From assembly GCA_041920505.1 (NCBI GenBank), contig JBHGXV010000052.1, positions 23,271 through 87,270 on the forward strand: 64,000 nt of DNA, in the 5' to 3' direction. Origin of the DNA: JBHGXV01 sp041920505. GTDB lineage: Bacteria; Bacillota; Bacilli; Brevibacillales; Brevibacillaceae. Both the position numbers and the translations under genes were made by a program. Below are positions 51,981 to 60,495 of this stretch, one piece after another. Each line of letters begins with the position of its first letter. Positions within the stretch are counted from its first letter, which is position 1. The notes under the pieces were generated by a model that searched no databases, was not told where the DNA came from, and worked only from the letters and a program-made list of their open reading frames with translations.

Positions 51981-52772
51981 GTGGTGGGGCAGATTCTCAG
52001 ACTGTTTGGCGATTATCTTGGCCAGTATTTCAAGACGCGGTTGTCGTACCGCGCCGACTTCTTCGGGGAACTTATCTCCAACCTGGTGTTTGAATTGATC
52101 AACCTGGTGTTTATCGTCGTCGTGTTCCAGCATGTCCCGACCCTCAATGACTGGACGCGGGACGAGATCATTTTCATCTACGGGTTTTTCCTGGTGCCGT
52201 TCGCCGTGTTTACGATGTTTTTCGGCTTCTGGGACTTCAACGAGCGCTACATTATCCGCGGCGAGATGGATCGCGTGCTGACCCGTCCGGTGCACAATCT
52301 TGCGCAGGTCTGCCTGGAGTCGATCGCGCCCGACCGCATTTTCGGGGTGCTCACCGGGCTGATCATCATGGGGTATGCGGCGATCCGGCTGCACCTGTCG
52401 TTCACCTGGTACGATCCGATCATCTTCGTCGTGCTGGTGATCAGCAGCGTGATGATCTACGCCGGGGTGTACACCGCGATCGCGGCGATCAGTTTCTTTT
52501 CCGACTCGCGCACCGGCATCGCCCCGATGATTTTCAACATCCAAAACTACGGCCGCTACCCGGTGGATGTCTACAACAAGGTGATCCGCTTCATCCTCAC
52601 GTGGATTTTGCCGTTTGCCTTCGTCGGCCTGTATCCGGCGGCCTACTTCCTGCGCAAGGAAACCTGGTACACCTTTACGATGCTGACGCCGGTGATGGGG
52701 ATCGTTTTCTTTGCGATCGGACTTTTTGTCTGGAACTGGGGGGTCAGCAAGTACCGGGGAGCGGGCTCCTGA
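51981..52772 (+). CDS. ABC-2 exporter permease 2
   Basis: 263 residues, six transmembrane helices, opening QILRLFGDYLGQYFKTRLSYRADFFGELISNLVFELINLV; near the end PAAYFLRKETWYTF. It pairs with permease 1 as the second half of a heterodimeric channel. Last gene of the exporter unit. Confidence 0.85.
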   Translation: MVGQILRLFGDYLGQYFKTRLSYRADFFGELISNLVFELINLVFIVVVFQHVPTLNDWTRDEIIFIYGFFLVPFAVFTMFFGFWDFNERYIIRGEMDRVLTRPVHNLAQVCLESIAPDRIFGVLTGLIIMGYAAIRLHLSFTWYDPIIFVVLVISSVMIYAGVYTAIAAISFFSDSRTGIAPMIFNIQNYGRYPVDVYNKVIRFILTWILPFAFVGLYPAAYFLRKETWYTFTMLTPVMGIVFFAIGLFVWNWGVSKYRGAGS

Positions 52773-52780
52773 CCCGCCTA

Positions 52781-52810
52781 TTGCCAAACGACAACCTGCC
52801 GACCTATAAT
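52781..52810 (+). promoter_or_regulatory. Promoter of the ribU transcript
   Basis: TTGCCA, 18-base spacer, TATAAT, about 25 bases upstream of the FMN aptamer. Confidence 0.8.
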
Positions 52811-52831
52811 GAATAGCGAAAAACTTCACAA

Positions 52832-52977
52832 TTTCCTTCGGGGCAGGGTGGAATTCCCGACCGGCGGTGATCACAGAGGTGTAAGCCCGCGAGCCCCTCG
52901 TCCGCGCAGGCGGCAGGGTGCAGGATCCGGTGCGAATCCGGAGCCGACAGTACAGTCTGGATGGGAGAAGGATGACG
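52832..52977 (+). promoter_or_regulatory. FMN riboswitch (RFN element)
   Basis: All conserved RFN blocks are present in order: TTCGGGGCAGGGTGGAATTCCCGACCGGCGGTGATC, AGCCCGCGAGCCCC (variable arm), GGTGCAGGATCCGGTGCGAATCCGGAGCCGACAGTACAGTCTGGATGGGAGAAGGATG. This aptamer switches off riboflavin transport or synthesis when FMN is high. A rho-independent terminator lies 116 bases downstream, so control is by transcription termination. Confidence 0.97.
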
Positions 52978-53092
52978 ACAGTGCGTTCGTGCGCGTGCTT
53001 GTTTTGGCGTGCAAACGGATGGCTTGTGCGCGGCTGTTTTGCGGGAAACGGGCCGTGTGGCTGGCCGTGCCGTGTTACCTTTGGTTCATCGT

Positions 53093-53124
53093 GCCCTGAA
53101 GACGTTTGTCTTCGGGGCTTTTTG
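53093..53124 (+). terminator. Riboswitch expression-platform terminator
   Basis: GCCCTGAAGAC, loop GTTT, GTCTTCGGGGC and TTTTT, between the aptamer and ribU. Confidence 0.88.
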
Positions 53125-53205
53125 CATGTCGCGGACCGCCAAGCCGCAAACGAACCTGTTGCCAGTCCTCACAAGAAGGAAAAAACAGATGAGGAGATGG
53201 TACAG

Positions 53206-53787
53206 ATGCACCAACAAACATTTGCAACCAGACGGCTGGTGACGATCCCGTTGCTTGCGGCCGTCGCCTTTATCTTGCAGTATCTCGAATTCCCGCTGCC
53301 GCTGTTTCCCAATTCGTTTCTCAAACTGGACTTCAGCACGCTGCCCGGCCTGGTCGGCGGTCTGATGTTCGGGCCGATGGCCGGCGTCGTGATCGAATTG
53401 CTGAAAAACATCCTGCATTTCCTGTTCAAAAACACCGACGGTCTTTTGATCGGCGAGTTCGCCAACTTTATCGCCGGTTCCAGCTTTATCGTCGCCGCCG
53501 TCTGGATGCGCAAGAGCAAGGCGGGCTTCGTCGCCGGACTGGCGCTCGGCACGGTGCTGATGACCGTGTTCATGTCGGCGATGAACTACTTCGTGCTGAT
53601 CCCGGCGTATGCCGCCCTGTTCCACATGCCCGTCGACGCCATGCTGAAGCTGTTTGAGATGGACAGTTTGTGGTCGCTGATCCTCTACGGGATCGCTCCG
53701 TTCAACCTGATCAAGGGAGCGGCGATCGGCGTGGTGGCGTACCCGATCTTCCGCAAGCTGGCGCCGAGACTGCAACTTGCCGCGTAA
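53206..53787 (+). CDS. ribU: Riboflavin ECF transporter S component RibU
   Basis: 193-residue membrane protein with six helices; typical ECF S-component traits are FLKLDFSTLPGLVGGLMFGP and NTDGLLIGEFANFIAG. Binds riboflavin and joins the ECF energy module. I chose ATG 53206, since GAGGAG lies 9 bases upstream; ATG 53197 abuts that site. The FMN riboswitch directly upstream confirms the substrate. Confidence 0.92.
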   Translation: MHQQTFATRRLVTIPLLAAVAFILQYLEFPLPLFPNSFLKLDFSTLPGLVGGLMFGPMAGVVIELLKNILHFLFKNTDGLLIGEFANFIAGSSFIVAAVWMRKSKAGFVAGLALGTVLMTVFMSAMNYFVLIPAYAALFHMPVDAMLKLFEMDSLWSLILYGIAPFNLIKGAAIGVVAYPIFRKLAPRLQLAA

Positions 53788-53853
53788 GCACCCCCGGCGA
53801 GTCGGCGGAGCGCGGAACGATCATCCGCCACAACATAGACATCGACCAAACGG

Positions 53854-53883
53854 AAAGCGAAGCCCCCGCAGGCTTCGCTTTTC
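53854..53883 (+). terminator. Terminator of ribU
   Basis: AAAGCGAAGCC, loop CCCGCA, GGCTTCGCTTTT. The rest of the gap to 54051 shows no gene. Confidence 0.85.
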
Positions 53884-54051
53884 CTGTGCCGCAAGGCGAA
53901 AATACTCGCGGTATGTAATAAAAAAGCATGTTCACCGATGCTCCGCGGGGGAGCACAGATGACCATGCCTGTCTAACGGCTGTTTTTTGACCAGCGGGAG
54001 TCTCCCGATTGCGAGGGGGAGCAAAAGTCCCGCCCGGCGGCCGGTGAACGG

Positions 54052-54678
54052 TTACAGTTCCTCGTCGTCGGTGTCGACAAACGGCTCGTCGCACTCGTCC
54101 GCCGGTTCCGGCGGGGAGAGGGGGAAGAGCAGATCGAGATACTTGAATTTACGACGTCCTTCGCCGTTTTTCAGTTCCTTGTACTTGCGGAACAGCGCGT
54201 TGATTTCGTTGATGAACTCGTTGCGCTCTTCTTTGGTCAGGTACAGTTCGCCCACGTTGTAGGCAAACGTGTCCAGGTATTCCTTGCGGGCATCGGCGTC
54301 GCTGCCGACGAATTTGTTAAGCGTCCGCATCAGGTCGCGCTCGGTCGTGCGCAAGGGAGAGAACATGACGTCGCCCAACTGCTGGGCGTTCTCCTCGATC
54401 ATCACGCGCAGATTTACCTGAATCACCTTGGCTACCGGCTGGTAATACTTCTCCACGATGGACCCTTTTACCCGCGTGTCCACCTGTTCCAGCAGGCCGA
54501 CGCGAACCAGTTCTTTCACGTGGTAGTGCAAGCGGGCGGCGTTTTCGCCCAGTTCGGTGGCAATCTGTTTGGCCGTGCGCGGCTCCAGATCCTCAAACAA
54601 TTCCAAAATCTTGACTCTCTCCGGGATCGCCAGGGATTTCAATGCCTCCGGGTCCGTTACGTCGTAAAACTCTCTCAT
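54052..54678 (-). CDS. ArsR-like winged-helix transcriptional regulator
   Basis: 208 residues. N-terminal winged helix: ALKSLAIPERVKILELFEDLEPRTAKQIATELGENAARLHYHVKELVRVGLLE, similar to ArsR regulators that lack metal-binding Cys. The C-terminal 120 residues are helical and acidic (tail DECDEPFVDTDDEEL). It has no obvious target gene nearby; an exporter operon and ribU lie upstream. Ligand unknown. Confidence 0.8.
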   Translation of the reverse strand: MREFYDVTDPEALKSLAIPERVKILELFEDLEPRTAKQIATELGENAARLHYHVKELVRVGLLEQVDTRVKGSIVEKYYQPVAKVIQVNLRVMIEENAQQLGDVMFSPLRTTERDLMRTLNKFVGSDADARKEYLDTFAYNVGELYLTKEERNEFINEINALFRKYKELKNGEGRRKFKYLDLLFPLSPPEPADECDEPFVDTDDEEL

Positions 54679-54951
54679 CTACTCGTTCACCGTCCAGCTC
54701 GTATATAAATAACCAACTGATGGTCATTTTATCTTTTTTTATGATTGCCATTTACTAATTGTACTTGTTTATGGTGTAAATCGCAATTAGAAAACGTGGC
54801 TTCCGTCAAGCCGTTGGCGCAGGTGGAAGCCGCTGAAAAAGGTTGTCCGCGCCCCAACGAGGAAACCGGCGGGGAATCGGCCCGGTGCGCTTTCGGATTG
54901 GGGCCGGGTTTGCTAAAATAAGACAAAACCTACCGAAAGGAAGATGCGCCA

Positions 54952-55419
54952 ATGCTCGAAGCAGGACAGACGGCACCAGATTTCACGCTCCCGGCAAGCG
55001 GGGGGCAAACGCTGTCGCTTCACGATTTCCGAGGGAACACGGTGGTCTTGTACTTCTATCCCAAAGACATGACGCCAGGCTGCACCACAGAAGCCTGCGA
55101 CTTCCGCGATTACCACCCGGAATTTGCCAAGCTGGGCGCGGTCGTGCTCGGCATCAGCCCGGATGACGTGAAGTCGCACGACAAGTTTACCGCCAAGCAC
55201 GAACTGCCGTTTCCGCTGCTGGCCGACACCGATCACGCGGTGGCCGAGGCGTACGGCGTCTGGGTGCTGAAAAAGATGTACGGCAGGGAGTACATGGGCG
55301 TGGAGCGGAGCACCTTCGTCATCGACAAGGACGGCAAGATCGCCAAGGTTTGGCCAAAAGTAAAGGTGACCGGCCACGTACAGGATGTGCTGCAGTTTGT
55401 CAAAGACCATCTGAGCTGA
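54952..55419 (+). CDS. bcp: Thiol peroxidase Bcp/PrxQ
   Basis: 155 residues. Reduces hydroperoxides with thioredoxin. LEAGQTAPDFTLPASGGQTLSL, peroxidatic Cys in YPKDMTPGCTTEACDFRD and the resolving Cys five residues later (C-x4-C), the PrxQ pattern. Conserved Arg in GVERSTFVID. Ribosome site GAAAGGAAG. Same place relative to perR as B. subtilis ygaF. Confidence 0.93.
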   Translation: MLEAGQTAPDFTLPASGGQTLSLHDFRGNTVVLYFYPKDMTPGCTTEACDFRDYHPEFAKLGAVVLGISPDDVKSHDKFTAKHELPFPLLADTDHAVAEAYGVWVLKKMYGREYMGVERSTFVIDKDGKIAKVWPKVKVTGHVQDVLQFVKDHLS

Positions 55420-55436
55420 CAGGAGAGGAAGAACCG

Positions 55437-56492
55437 GTGAAACAGATACCGCTGGAGTATATGGTGGAAACGTTCTGCGCACTTGCCAACATCCCCAGCC
55501 CGTCGGGGAACACGGGCAAGGCGATCGCCTGGGTGGAACAGGAACTGAAGCGGCTTGGCGTCGCGTGCAGACGGACGAACAAGGGGGCTGTGCTCGCCAC
55601 ACTAAAAGGGCGGGACAATGAGCGGCATCGTACACTGACCGCGCACGTGGACACGCTGGGCGCGATGGTGAAAGAGATCAAGGCGAACGGCCGCCTGAAG
55701 CTGGCGATGATCGGCGGATTTGCCTGGAACGCGGTGGAAGGGGAATACTGCCAGATTGAGACGATGAGCGGCCGCGTGTATACGGGGACGATTTTGACGA
55801 CGAAAGCGTCCGTGCACGTCTACGGCGACGAGGCGAGAAAGCTGGAACGCACGGAGAGCGTGATGGAAGTGCGTCTCGACGAAAAGGTGAAGACAAGGGA
55901 AGACGTGCGCGCGCTGGGTATCGGCGTCGGCGATTTCGTCTCGTTTGACCCGCGGGTGACCGTGACCGAAAGCGGCTTTATCAAGTCGCGCTATCTCGAC
56001 GACAAGGCCAGCGTGGCGATTCTGCTCGGCGTGGTCAAGTATCTGAAGGAAGCCGGTACAGAACTGCCTTTTACCACCCATATCCTGATCAGTAACAATG
56101 AGGAAATCGGCTATGGCGGCAATGCCGCGATACCGGAGCGGACGGTGGAATACGTCGCTGTCGACATGGGGGCGATCGGCGAAGGGCTGGAGACGGACGA
56201 ATATTGTGTGTCGATCTGCGCCAAGGATTCGTCGGGACCGTACCACTACGGGCTGCGCAAGCGTTTTGTGCAGTTGGCGGAAGAAAACGGGCTTCACTAC
56301 AAGGTGGACATTTATCCGCACTACGGGTCGGACGCCAGTGCCGCGTTGCGCGCCGGATACGACATCGTGCACGGCCTGATCGGGCCGGGGATCGACGCCT
56401 CCCACGCCCACGAACGGACGCACAAGGAGGCGTTTGCCAACACTGCCAAATTGCTCGTCGCCTATCTCCAGTCGTCCGAATTGGTTGTATAG
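55437..56492 (+). CDS. M42 family aminopeptidase
   Basis: 351 residues. Start GTG at 55437 with GGAGAGGAAG upstream. Two metal sites: LTAHVDTLGAMV, LDDKASVAIL, SNNEEIGYGGN (catalytic Glu-Glu), VDMGAIGEG, and the closing His in DASHAHERTHKEA. These are the marks of dicobalt/dizinc M42 glutamyl or deblocking aminopeptidases that form large tetrahedral shells. It may have been annotated as endoglucanase M in older data. Follows bcp by 17 bases. Confidence 0.92.
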   Translation: MKQIPLEYMVETFCALANIPSPSGNTGKAIAWVEQELKRLGVACRRTNKGAVLATLKGRDNERHRTLTAHVDTLGAMVKEIKANGRLKLAMIGGFAWNAVEGEYCQIETMSGRVYTGTILTTKASVHVYGDEARKLERTESVMEVRLDEKVKTREDVRALGIGVGDFVSFDPRVTVTESGFIKSRYLDDKASVAILLGVVKYLKEAGTELPFTTHILISNNEEIGYGGNAAIPERTVEYVAVDMGAIGEGLETDEYCVSICAKDSSGPYHYGLRKRFVQLAEENGLHYKVDIYPHYGSDASAALRAGYDIVHGLIGPGIDASHAHERTHKEAFANTAKLLVAYLQSSELVV

Positions 56493-56501
56493 GGGGCAAG
56501 C

Positions 56502-57269
56502 ATGAAGGAAAACAGCATGTATCAGTGGGCAGAATACTACGATTTGACCCAGCGGGGCGTCACCGGCGACATTCCGTTTTTCCTGGAGATGGCGAGGCAG
56601 GCGGACGGCGAGGTGCTGGATCTTGCTTGCGGCACCGGTCGGGTGGCGATCCCGCTCGCCCAGGCGGGGATTCGCGTCACCGGACTCGACTTGTCAGCCG
56701 AAATGCTGGATCGCGCTCGGCAAAAAGCGGAGGAGCAGGGCGTGACTGACCGGTTGACCTTGTTGCAGGGGGACATGCGCAGGTTTGACCTGGGCAAAAC
56801 GTTTTCCTTGATCATGATTCCGTTTCGGTCGTTTTTGCATCTGTTGCACATTCACGAGCAGATGAAGGCGCTCGCCTGCATTCGTCGCCATCTCGCCCCC
56901 GGAGGCAAGTTCGTCATGAACGTGTTTGTGCCCAAGATTGAGCACTTGTACGAAGAGAGCGAAAAAATGTCGCTTCGCAGCGTGTTTCCGCTGGAGACGG
57001 GCGAGCAAATCATGATGTGGGACTACACCCGCTACGATTATTTTCAGCAGTGGTCAGAAGTGACCCGCACCTATGAACGGATCAGCCCGGAAGGCCGGCT
57101 GGTGGAAAAAGTGGTCGGACGGTTTACGCTCCGTTACATCTTTCCGGCGGAGTTGCACCACCTGTTGCGCCTGAACGGATTCAGGGTGGTTCAGCGTTTC
57201 GGTTCATTTGACAAACAGCCGTTTGACAGCAAAAGCACGGAACTGATCATCGTCGCGGAGACGATGTGA
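56502..57269 (+). CDS. Class I SAM-dependent methyltransferase
   Basis: 255 residues. Motif I VLDLACGTGRVAIPLAQAG, motif with RVTGLDLSAEMLDRAR, motif II LTLLQGDMRRFDLGK, and post-motif IMIPFRSFLHLL. The substrate is unknown. A GGGGGC site lies 5 bases before the ATG, and the gap to the M42 gene is 9 bases, so it is likely co-transcribed. Confidence 0.85.
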   Translation: MKENSMYQWAEYYDLTQRGVTGDIPFFLEMARQADGEVLDLACGTGRVAIPLAQAGIRVTGLDLSAEMLDRARQKAEEQGVTDRLTLLQGDMRRFDLGKTFSLIMIPFRSFLHLLHIHEQMKALACIRRHLAPGGKFVMNVFVPKIEHLYEESEKMSLRSVFPLETGEQIMMWDYTRYDYFQQWSEVTRTYERISPEGRLVEKVVGRFTLRYIFPAELHHLLRLNGFRVVQRFGSFDKQPFDSKSTELIIVAETM

Positions 57270-57315
57270 GATTGTCGATTTCCGGGGAAATGACACAGAA
57301 CTGGAGGGACGGGGT

Positions 57316-57864
57316 ATGAAGATTTACACGAAATCTGGCGACAAAGGGGAAACCTCGCTCGTGTCGGGCGTACGTGTACCCAAGTATTCTCCGCGCGTGG
57401 AAGCGTACGGGACGTGCGACGAGGCGAACTCCGCCATCGGGTTGGCGCTTTCGCTGCTGCCGCAGGGAGAGGAGTGGAAGCCGCTCTGCGACGTGTTCCA
57501 CATCATCCAGACCAAGCTGTTTCACATCGGAGCGGAGTTGGCCACGCCCCCGGGCAAACCGGTCGGCTGGCCGATCAAAGACGAAGACGTCACCTTTTTG
57601 GAGGAGCAAATCGACGCGCTCGATGCCCAGTTGCCGCCGCTCACCAATTTTATCCTCCCGGGCGGCCACCCTGCCGCTGCCGCCTTGCACGTGTCGCGAA
57701 CGGTCGTTCGCAGGGCGGAGCGAGTAACCGTGCAGATCAACGAACAAGAGGCAGTCAACCCGGTGGTGATCAAGTACCTGAACCGTCTCTCCGATTACCT
57801 GTTTGTCGCCGCCCGCTGTGTGAACCTGAAACTGGGGCGGTCGGAGCCGACTTTGCACGCGTAA
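57316..57864 (+). CDS. PduO-type cob(I)alamin adenosyltransferase
   Basis: 182 residues. Transfers the adenosyl group of ATP to cob(I)alamin. ATP-binding motif KIYTKSGDKGETSLVSG and conserved VEAYGTCDEANSAIGLAL, TNFILPGGHPAAAALHVSRTVVRRAERVT, LNRLSDYLFVAARCVN. Full length. No B12 riboswitch was seen upstream. Followed by a bidirectional terminator. Confidence 0.92.
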   Translation: MKIYTKSGDKGETSLVSGVRVPKYSPRVEAYGTCDEANSAIGLALSLLPQGEEWKPLCDVFHIIQTKLFHIGAELATPPGKPVGWPIKDEDVTFLEEQIDALDAQLPPLTNFILPGGHPAAAALHVSRTVVRRAERVTVQINEQEAVNPVVIKYLNRLSDYLFVAARCVNLKLGRSEPTLHA

Positions 57865-57879
57865 TCGGAATCCGATGTG

Positions 57880-57914
57880 AAAAAGGAGCTGACCCTTTGG
57901 TCAACTCCTTTTTT
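57880..57914. terminator. Bidirectional terminator
   Basis: AAAAAGGAGCTGACC, 4-base loop, GGTCAACTCCTTTTTT, one mismatch; serves the adenosyltransferase and the convergent SDR gene. Confidence 0.88.
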
Positions 57915-57922
57915 CGTGCTTT

Positions 57923-58828
57923 TTATCGCAAATAGGCTCGGATACCATCGGCGAAACGGACTTTCGCCGTGGCAAACGTACGGTACAGCCGCTCCGTGTC
58001 CGTGCAGGTGTTTCCTTCCAGCAGCATCGTCAACTGGGTGCTGGTGATCGGGAAAAAGGCGAAACCTTCCATCAGGGAAATCACGGGTTTCATCAGGGAG
58101 AGCGGCAGGTGACATTTGCGTACCCGCCGTTTGCCGAGAGCTTGGCCGATTTCGTCGAGGATTTGCCCGTAGCTCAACGGCTCCGGCCCGCCGACCTCGT
58201 AGGTTTGTCCCGTTGCCTCATCCAGGGTGAGCGCCTGGGTGAACACATCGGCGACGGTCTGGCGCGAGACGGGCTGCAGTTGGTACGAGCCGTCGCCGAT
58301 GACCGGCGTAATCGGCAGCCGGACGATGTCGGCCAGCATGTTGACGAACTCGTCGCCCGGGCCAAAAATCACGGAAGGGCGAAAAATCACGTAGGGAATG
58401 CCGCTGGCGATGACGGCCTGTTCCGCGTCGAATTTCGTCCGGTGGTACGGGCTGTTCGCCCCCTGCCGCGCTCCGAGCGCGCTCATGTGCACGAAACGGC
58501 GTACGCCCGCCTTGCTAGCCGCTGCCAGCACGTTTTTGGTTCCTTCGACGTGTATGCGCTCAAAGGTGACGCCTTTGCGCGGTTGCTCCCGGATAATGCC
58601 GACGAGATGGATAACCGCCTCGCATCCTTGCATGGCCGCTTCCAGCGAACGGCTGTCAAACAGATCGCCCAAGCAGAGTTGGACGCGCTCTTTCCACGCT
58701 GCGTCCCGCGAAATCTTCGCTTCCGAACCGGGCCGGGCGAGGCAGGCCACGTCGTGTCCGGCCGCAGCCAACGCGGGGACGATTCCCTTCCCGACAAAAC
58801 CGGTTCCCCCGGTAACGAACACCTTCAT
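57923..58828 (-). CDS. NDUFA9-like atypical SDR, NAD(P)-binding protein
   Basis: 301 residues. NAD(P) motif KVFVTGGTGFVGKGIVPAL, ICL region AVIHLVGIIREQPRKGVTFERIHVEGTKNVL, MSALGAR and the Tyr-Lys-like YHRTKFDAEQAV, and the C-terminal IFGPGDEFVNMLADIVR. This pattern fits the SDR_a5 complex I NDUFA9-like proteins. Active-site Tyr is present (SPYHRTK), but no substrate can be named. Confidence 0.85.
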   Translation of the reverse strand: MKVFVTGGTGFVGKGIVPALAAAGHDVACLARPGSEAKISRDAAWKERVQLCLGDLFDSRSLEAAMQGCEAVIHLVGIIREQPRKGVTFERIHVEGTKNVLAAASKAGVRRFVHMSALGARQGANSPYHRTKFDAEQAVIASGIPYVIFRPSVIFGPGDEFVNMLADIVRLPITPVIGDGSYQLQPVSRQTVADVFTQALTLDEATGQTYEVGGPEPLSYGQILDEIGQALGKRRVRKCHLPLSLMKPVISLMEGFAFFPITSTQLTMLLEGNTCTDTERLYRTFATAKVRFADGIRAYLR

Positions 58829-58983
58829 CGCGATCCCTCCATGACACAGGTTTTAGCCAGGCGGATGACCAGGCATACGCCCCTGTCCGTTTGGCAGTAG
58901 TATACAACATCTGGGAATCGGACGGCCACTTATGCGCGGCTCGCCCGTGCAGGTATAATAGGGAGAGGTAAGGGGGAACGATC

Positions 58984-59697
58984 ATGGATCAACACAACCA
59001 ATCGGCTCAACCAAAGAAAACAGAGCGCACCGGGCAACGGCGCGTCCCGGTCGGACGGATTTTGGACACCTTGCAACAGATGTATCCCGATGCCCATTGC
59101 GAGTTGAACTACACGACGCCGTTCGAATTGCTGATCGCGACGATTCTGTCCGCGCAGTGCACCGACAAGCGGGTCAACGAAATCACCGGCCCCTTGTTTC
59201 AAAAGTACAACAAGCCCGAGGATTACCTTCATCTCACCCAGGAAGAGTTGGAGGAAAACATAAAGGGGCTTGGCTTGTACAAAAATAAAAGCAAGAACAT
59301 CCTGGAAACGTGCCGCATCCTTTATGAAATATACAACGGAGAAGTGCCGAGGACGCACGCCGAACTGGAGGCGCTTCCCGGCGTCGGCCGGAAAACAGCC
59401 AATGTCGTTTTGTCCAACGCGTTTGGCGTCCCGGCGATTGCCGTCGACACCCACGTCTTTCGCGTCGCCAACCGGCTGGGATTAGCCGACAGTGACAATG
59501 TGGACGAGACCGAGCGGCAATTGATGAAACGGATTCCTCGGGAAAAGTGGTCGGACGCCCATCACTGGCTGATCTGGCACGGACGCCGCATGTGCTCCGC
59601 GCGCAATCCGCGCTGCGGCGAATGTCCGTTGCAGGACGTCTGCCGGTACGCCAAGGCAGAGGCCAAACGGTCGGCCAAGTCGAAACGGAAGGCCTGA
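58984..59697 (+). CDS. nth: Endonuclease III
   Basis: 237 residues, longer than the usual 211-220 because of an N-terminal basic tail of about 18. DNA glycosylase/AP lyase for oxidised pyrimidines. HhH motif with catalytic Lys in LPGVGRKTANVVLSNAFG, catalytic Asp in AVDTHVFRVANRLG, and cluster Cys in CSARNPRCGECPLQDVC (C-x6-C-x2-C-x5-C). C-terminal Lys/Ser-rich tail. AAGGGGG precedes the ATG; TATAAT at 58955 may be the -10. Confidence 0.94.
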   Translation: MDQHNQSAQPKKTERTGQRRVPVGRILDTLQQMYPDAHCELNYTTPFELLIATILSAQCTDKRVNEITGPLFQKYNKPEDYLHLTQEELEENIKGLGLYKNKSKNILETCRILYEIYNGEVPRTHAELEALPGVGRKTANVVLSNAFGVPAIAVDTHVFRVANRLGLADSDNVDETERQLMKRIPREKWSDAHHWLIWHGRRMCSARNPRCGECPLQDVCRYAKAEAKRSAKSKRKA

Positions 59698-59716
59698 TCG
59701 TTCCGTTCCACACATA

Positions 59717-59764
59717 TTGACAGTGTCGGGTCAAAAGACGTACACTTGTTTATAACAATTCTAA
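59717..59764 (+). promoter_or_regulatory. perR promoter with overlapping Per box
   Basis: TTGACA (59717-59722), 18-base spacer, TACACT (59741-59746). TTATAACAATTCTAA at 59750-59764 matches the PerR box TTATAATnATTATAA at 12 of 14 specified positions and overlaps the transcription start. This predicts peroxide-responsive autorepression of perR. Confidence 0.85.
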
Positions 59765-59848
59765 TGAGATTTTTGTTATCGTCTACCGGAAACCGACAGG
59801 AACAAGAAGGCTCTCCGATGCTTGGATGATTGTGAGGTGCATGACGAC

Positions 59849-60286
59849 ATGACGCAACGTGTGGAAAAAGCGGTGGAAATCTTGAAAAACACAGGGGTGC
59901 GGATGACTCCGCAACGTCATGCCATATTAGCGTATTTGCTGGAAACGATGAGCCATCCGACTGCTGATGAGATTTACAAGGCACTGGAAGGAAAATTTCC
60001 TAATATGAGCGTGGCCACCATCTACAACAATCTGCGCGTGTTTAAAGAAGCCGGGCTTGTTCGGGAACTTACTTACGGAGATGCTTCCAGTCGGTTTGAC
60101 GCCAACGTGTCCGAAGATCACTACCACGCGATTTGTTCAGAATGCGGAGCGATCCGCGACTTTCACTATCCGTATCTGAGCGATGTCGAAGAAGCTGCGG
60201 CCAAAGCCGCCGGGTTCAAGGTGAACGGGCATCGTCTCGAAGTGTACGGCATTTGTGAGGCGTGTCAGCAAAAGCGATCGCATTGA
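59849..60286 (+). CDS. perR: Peroxide stress regulator PerR
   Basis: 145-residue Fur-family repressor. Winged helix: RMTPQRHAILAYLLETMSHPTADEIYKAL, MSVATIYNNLRVFKEAGLV; metal-site DASSRFDANVSEDHYHAICSECGAI and CEACQQK, the zinc CxxC pairs, and the His residues (H37 and H91 type) oxidised by peroxide in PerR. Start ATG 59849 with GAGGTG 9 bases upstream; an earlier TTG at 59822 is unlikely. Its own promoter carries a Per box. It targets genes of peroxide defence; bcp and sodA in this window are plausible members. Confidence 0.93.
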   Translation: MTQRVEKAVEILKNTGVRMTPQRHAILAYLLETMSHPTADEIYKALEGKFPNMSVATIYNNLRVFKEAGLVRELTYGDASSRFDANVSEDHYHAICSECGAIRDFHYPYLSDVEEAAAKAAGFKVNGHRLEVYGICEACQQKRSH

Positions 60287-60304
60287 CACCAGGATGGACG
60301 GCGA

Positions 60305-60345
60305 GGCCGCTATTCCGCACGGCGCGGGTGATAGCGGCCGTTTTT
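60305..60345 (+). terminator. Terminator of perR
   Basis: GGCCGCTAT pairs with ATAGCGGCC across a 17-base loop and is followed by GTTTTTG. Confidence 0.82.
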
Positions 60346-60495
60346 GTTGGCTTGGGGTCTAGCGGCGGCGTTTTCGCGTATACATCAAGCATGAGGGTCA
60401 TTGGCATTTTTTTCTGAAGGTTGTGGAAATCGATTGCCTGCTATATCATCATAGGAGAATAACAGTTGGATCTGATATACCGTTAGGGGGTACAA

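Noticed and set aside
51204..52874. A 556-codon minus-strand open frame
   Set aside because: Antisense to the ABC-2 permeases; composition dominated by Asp, His, Arg and Gln, with no ribosome site or motif.
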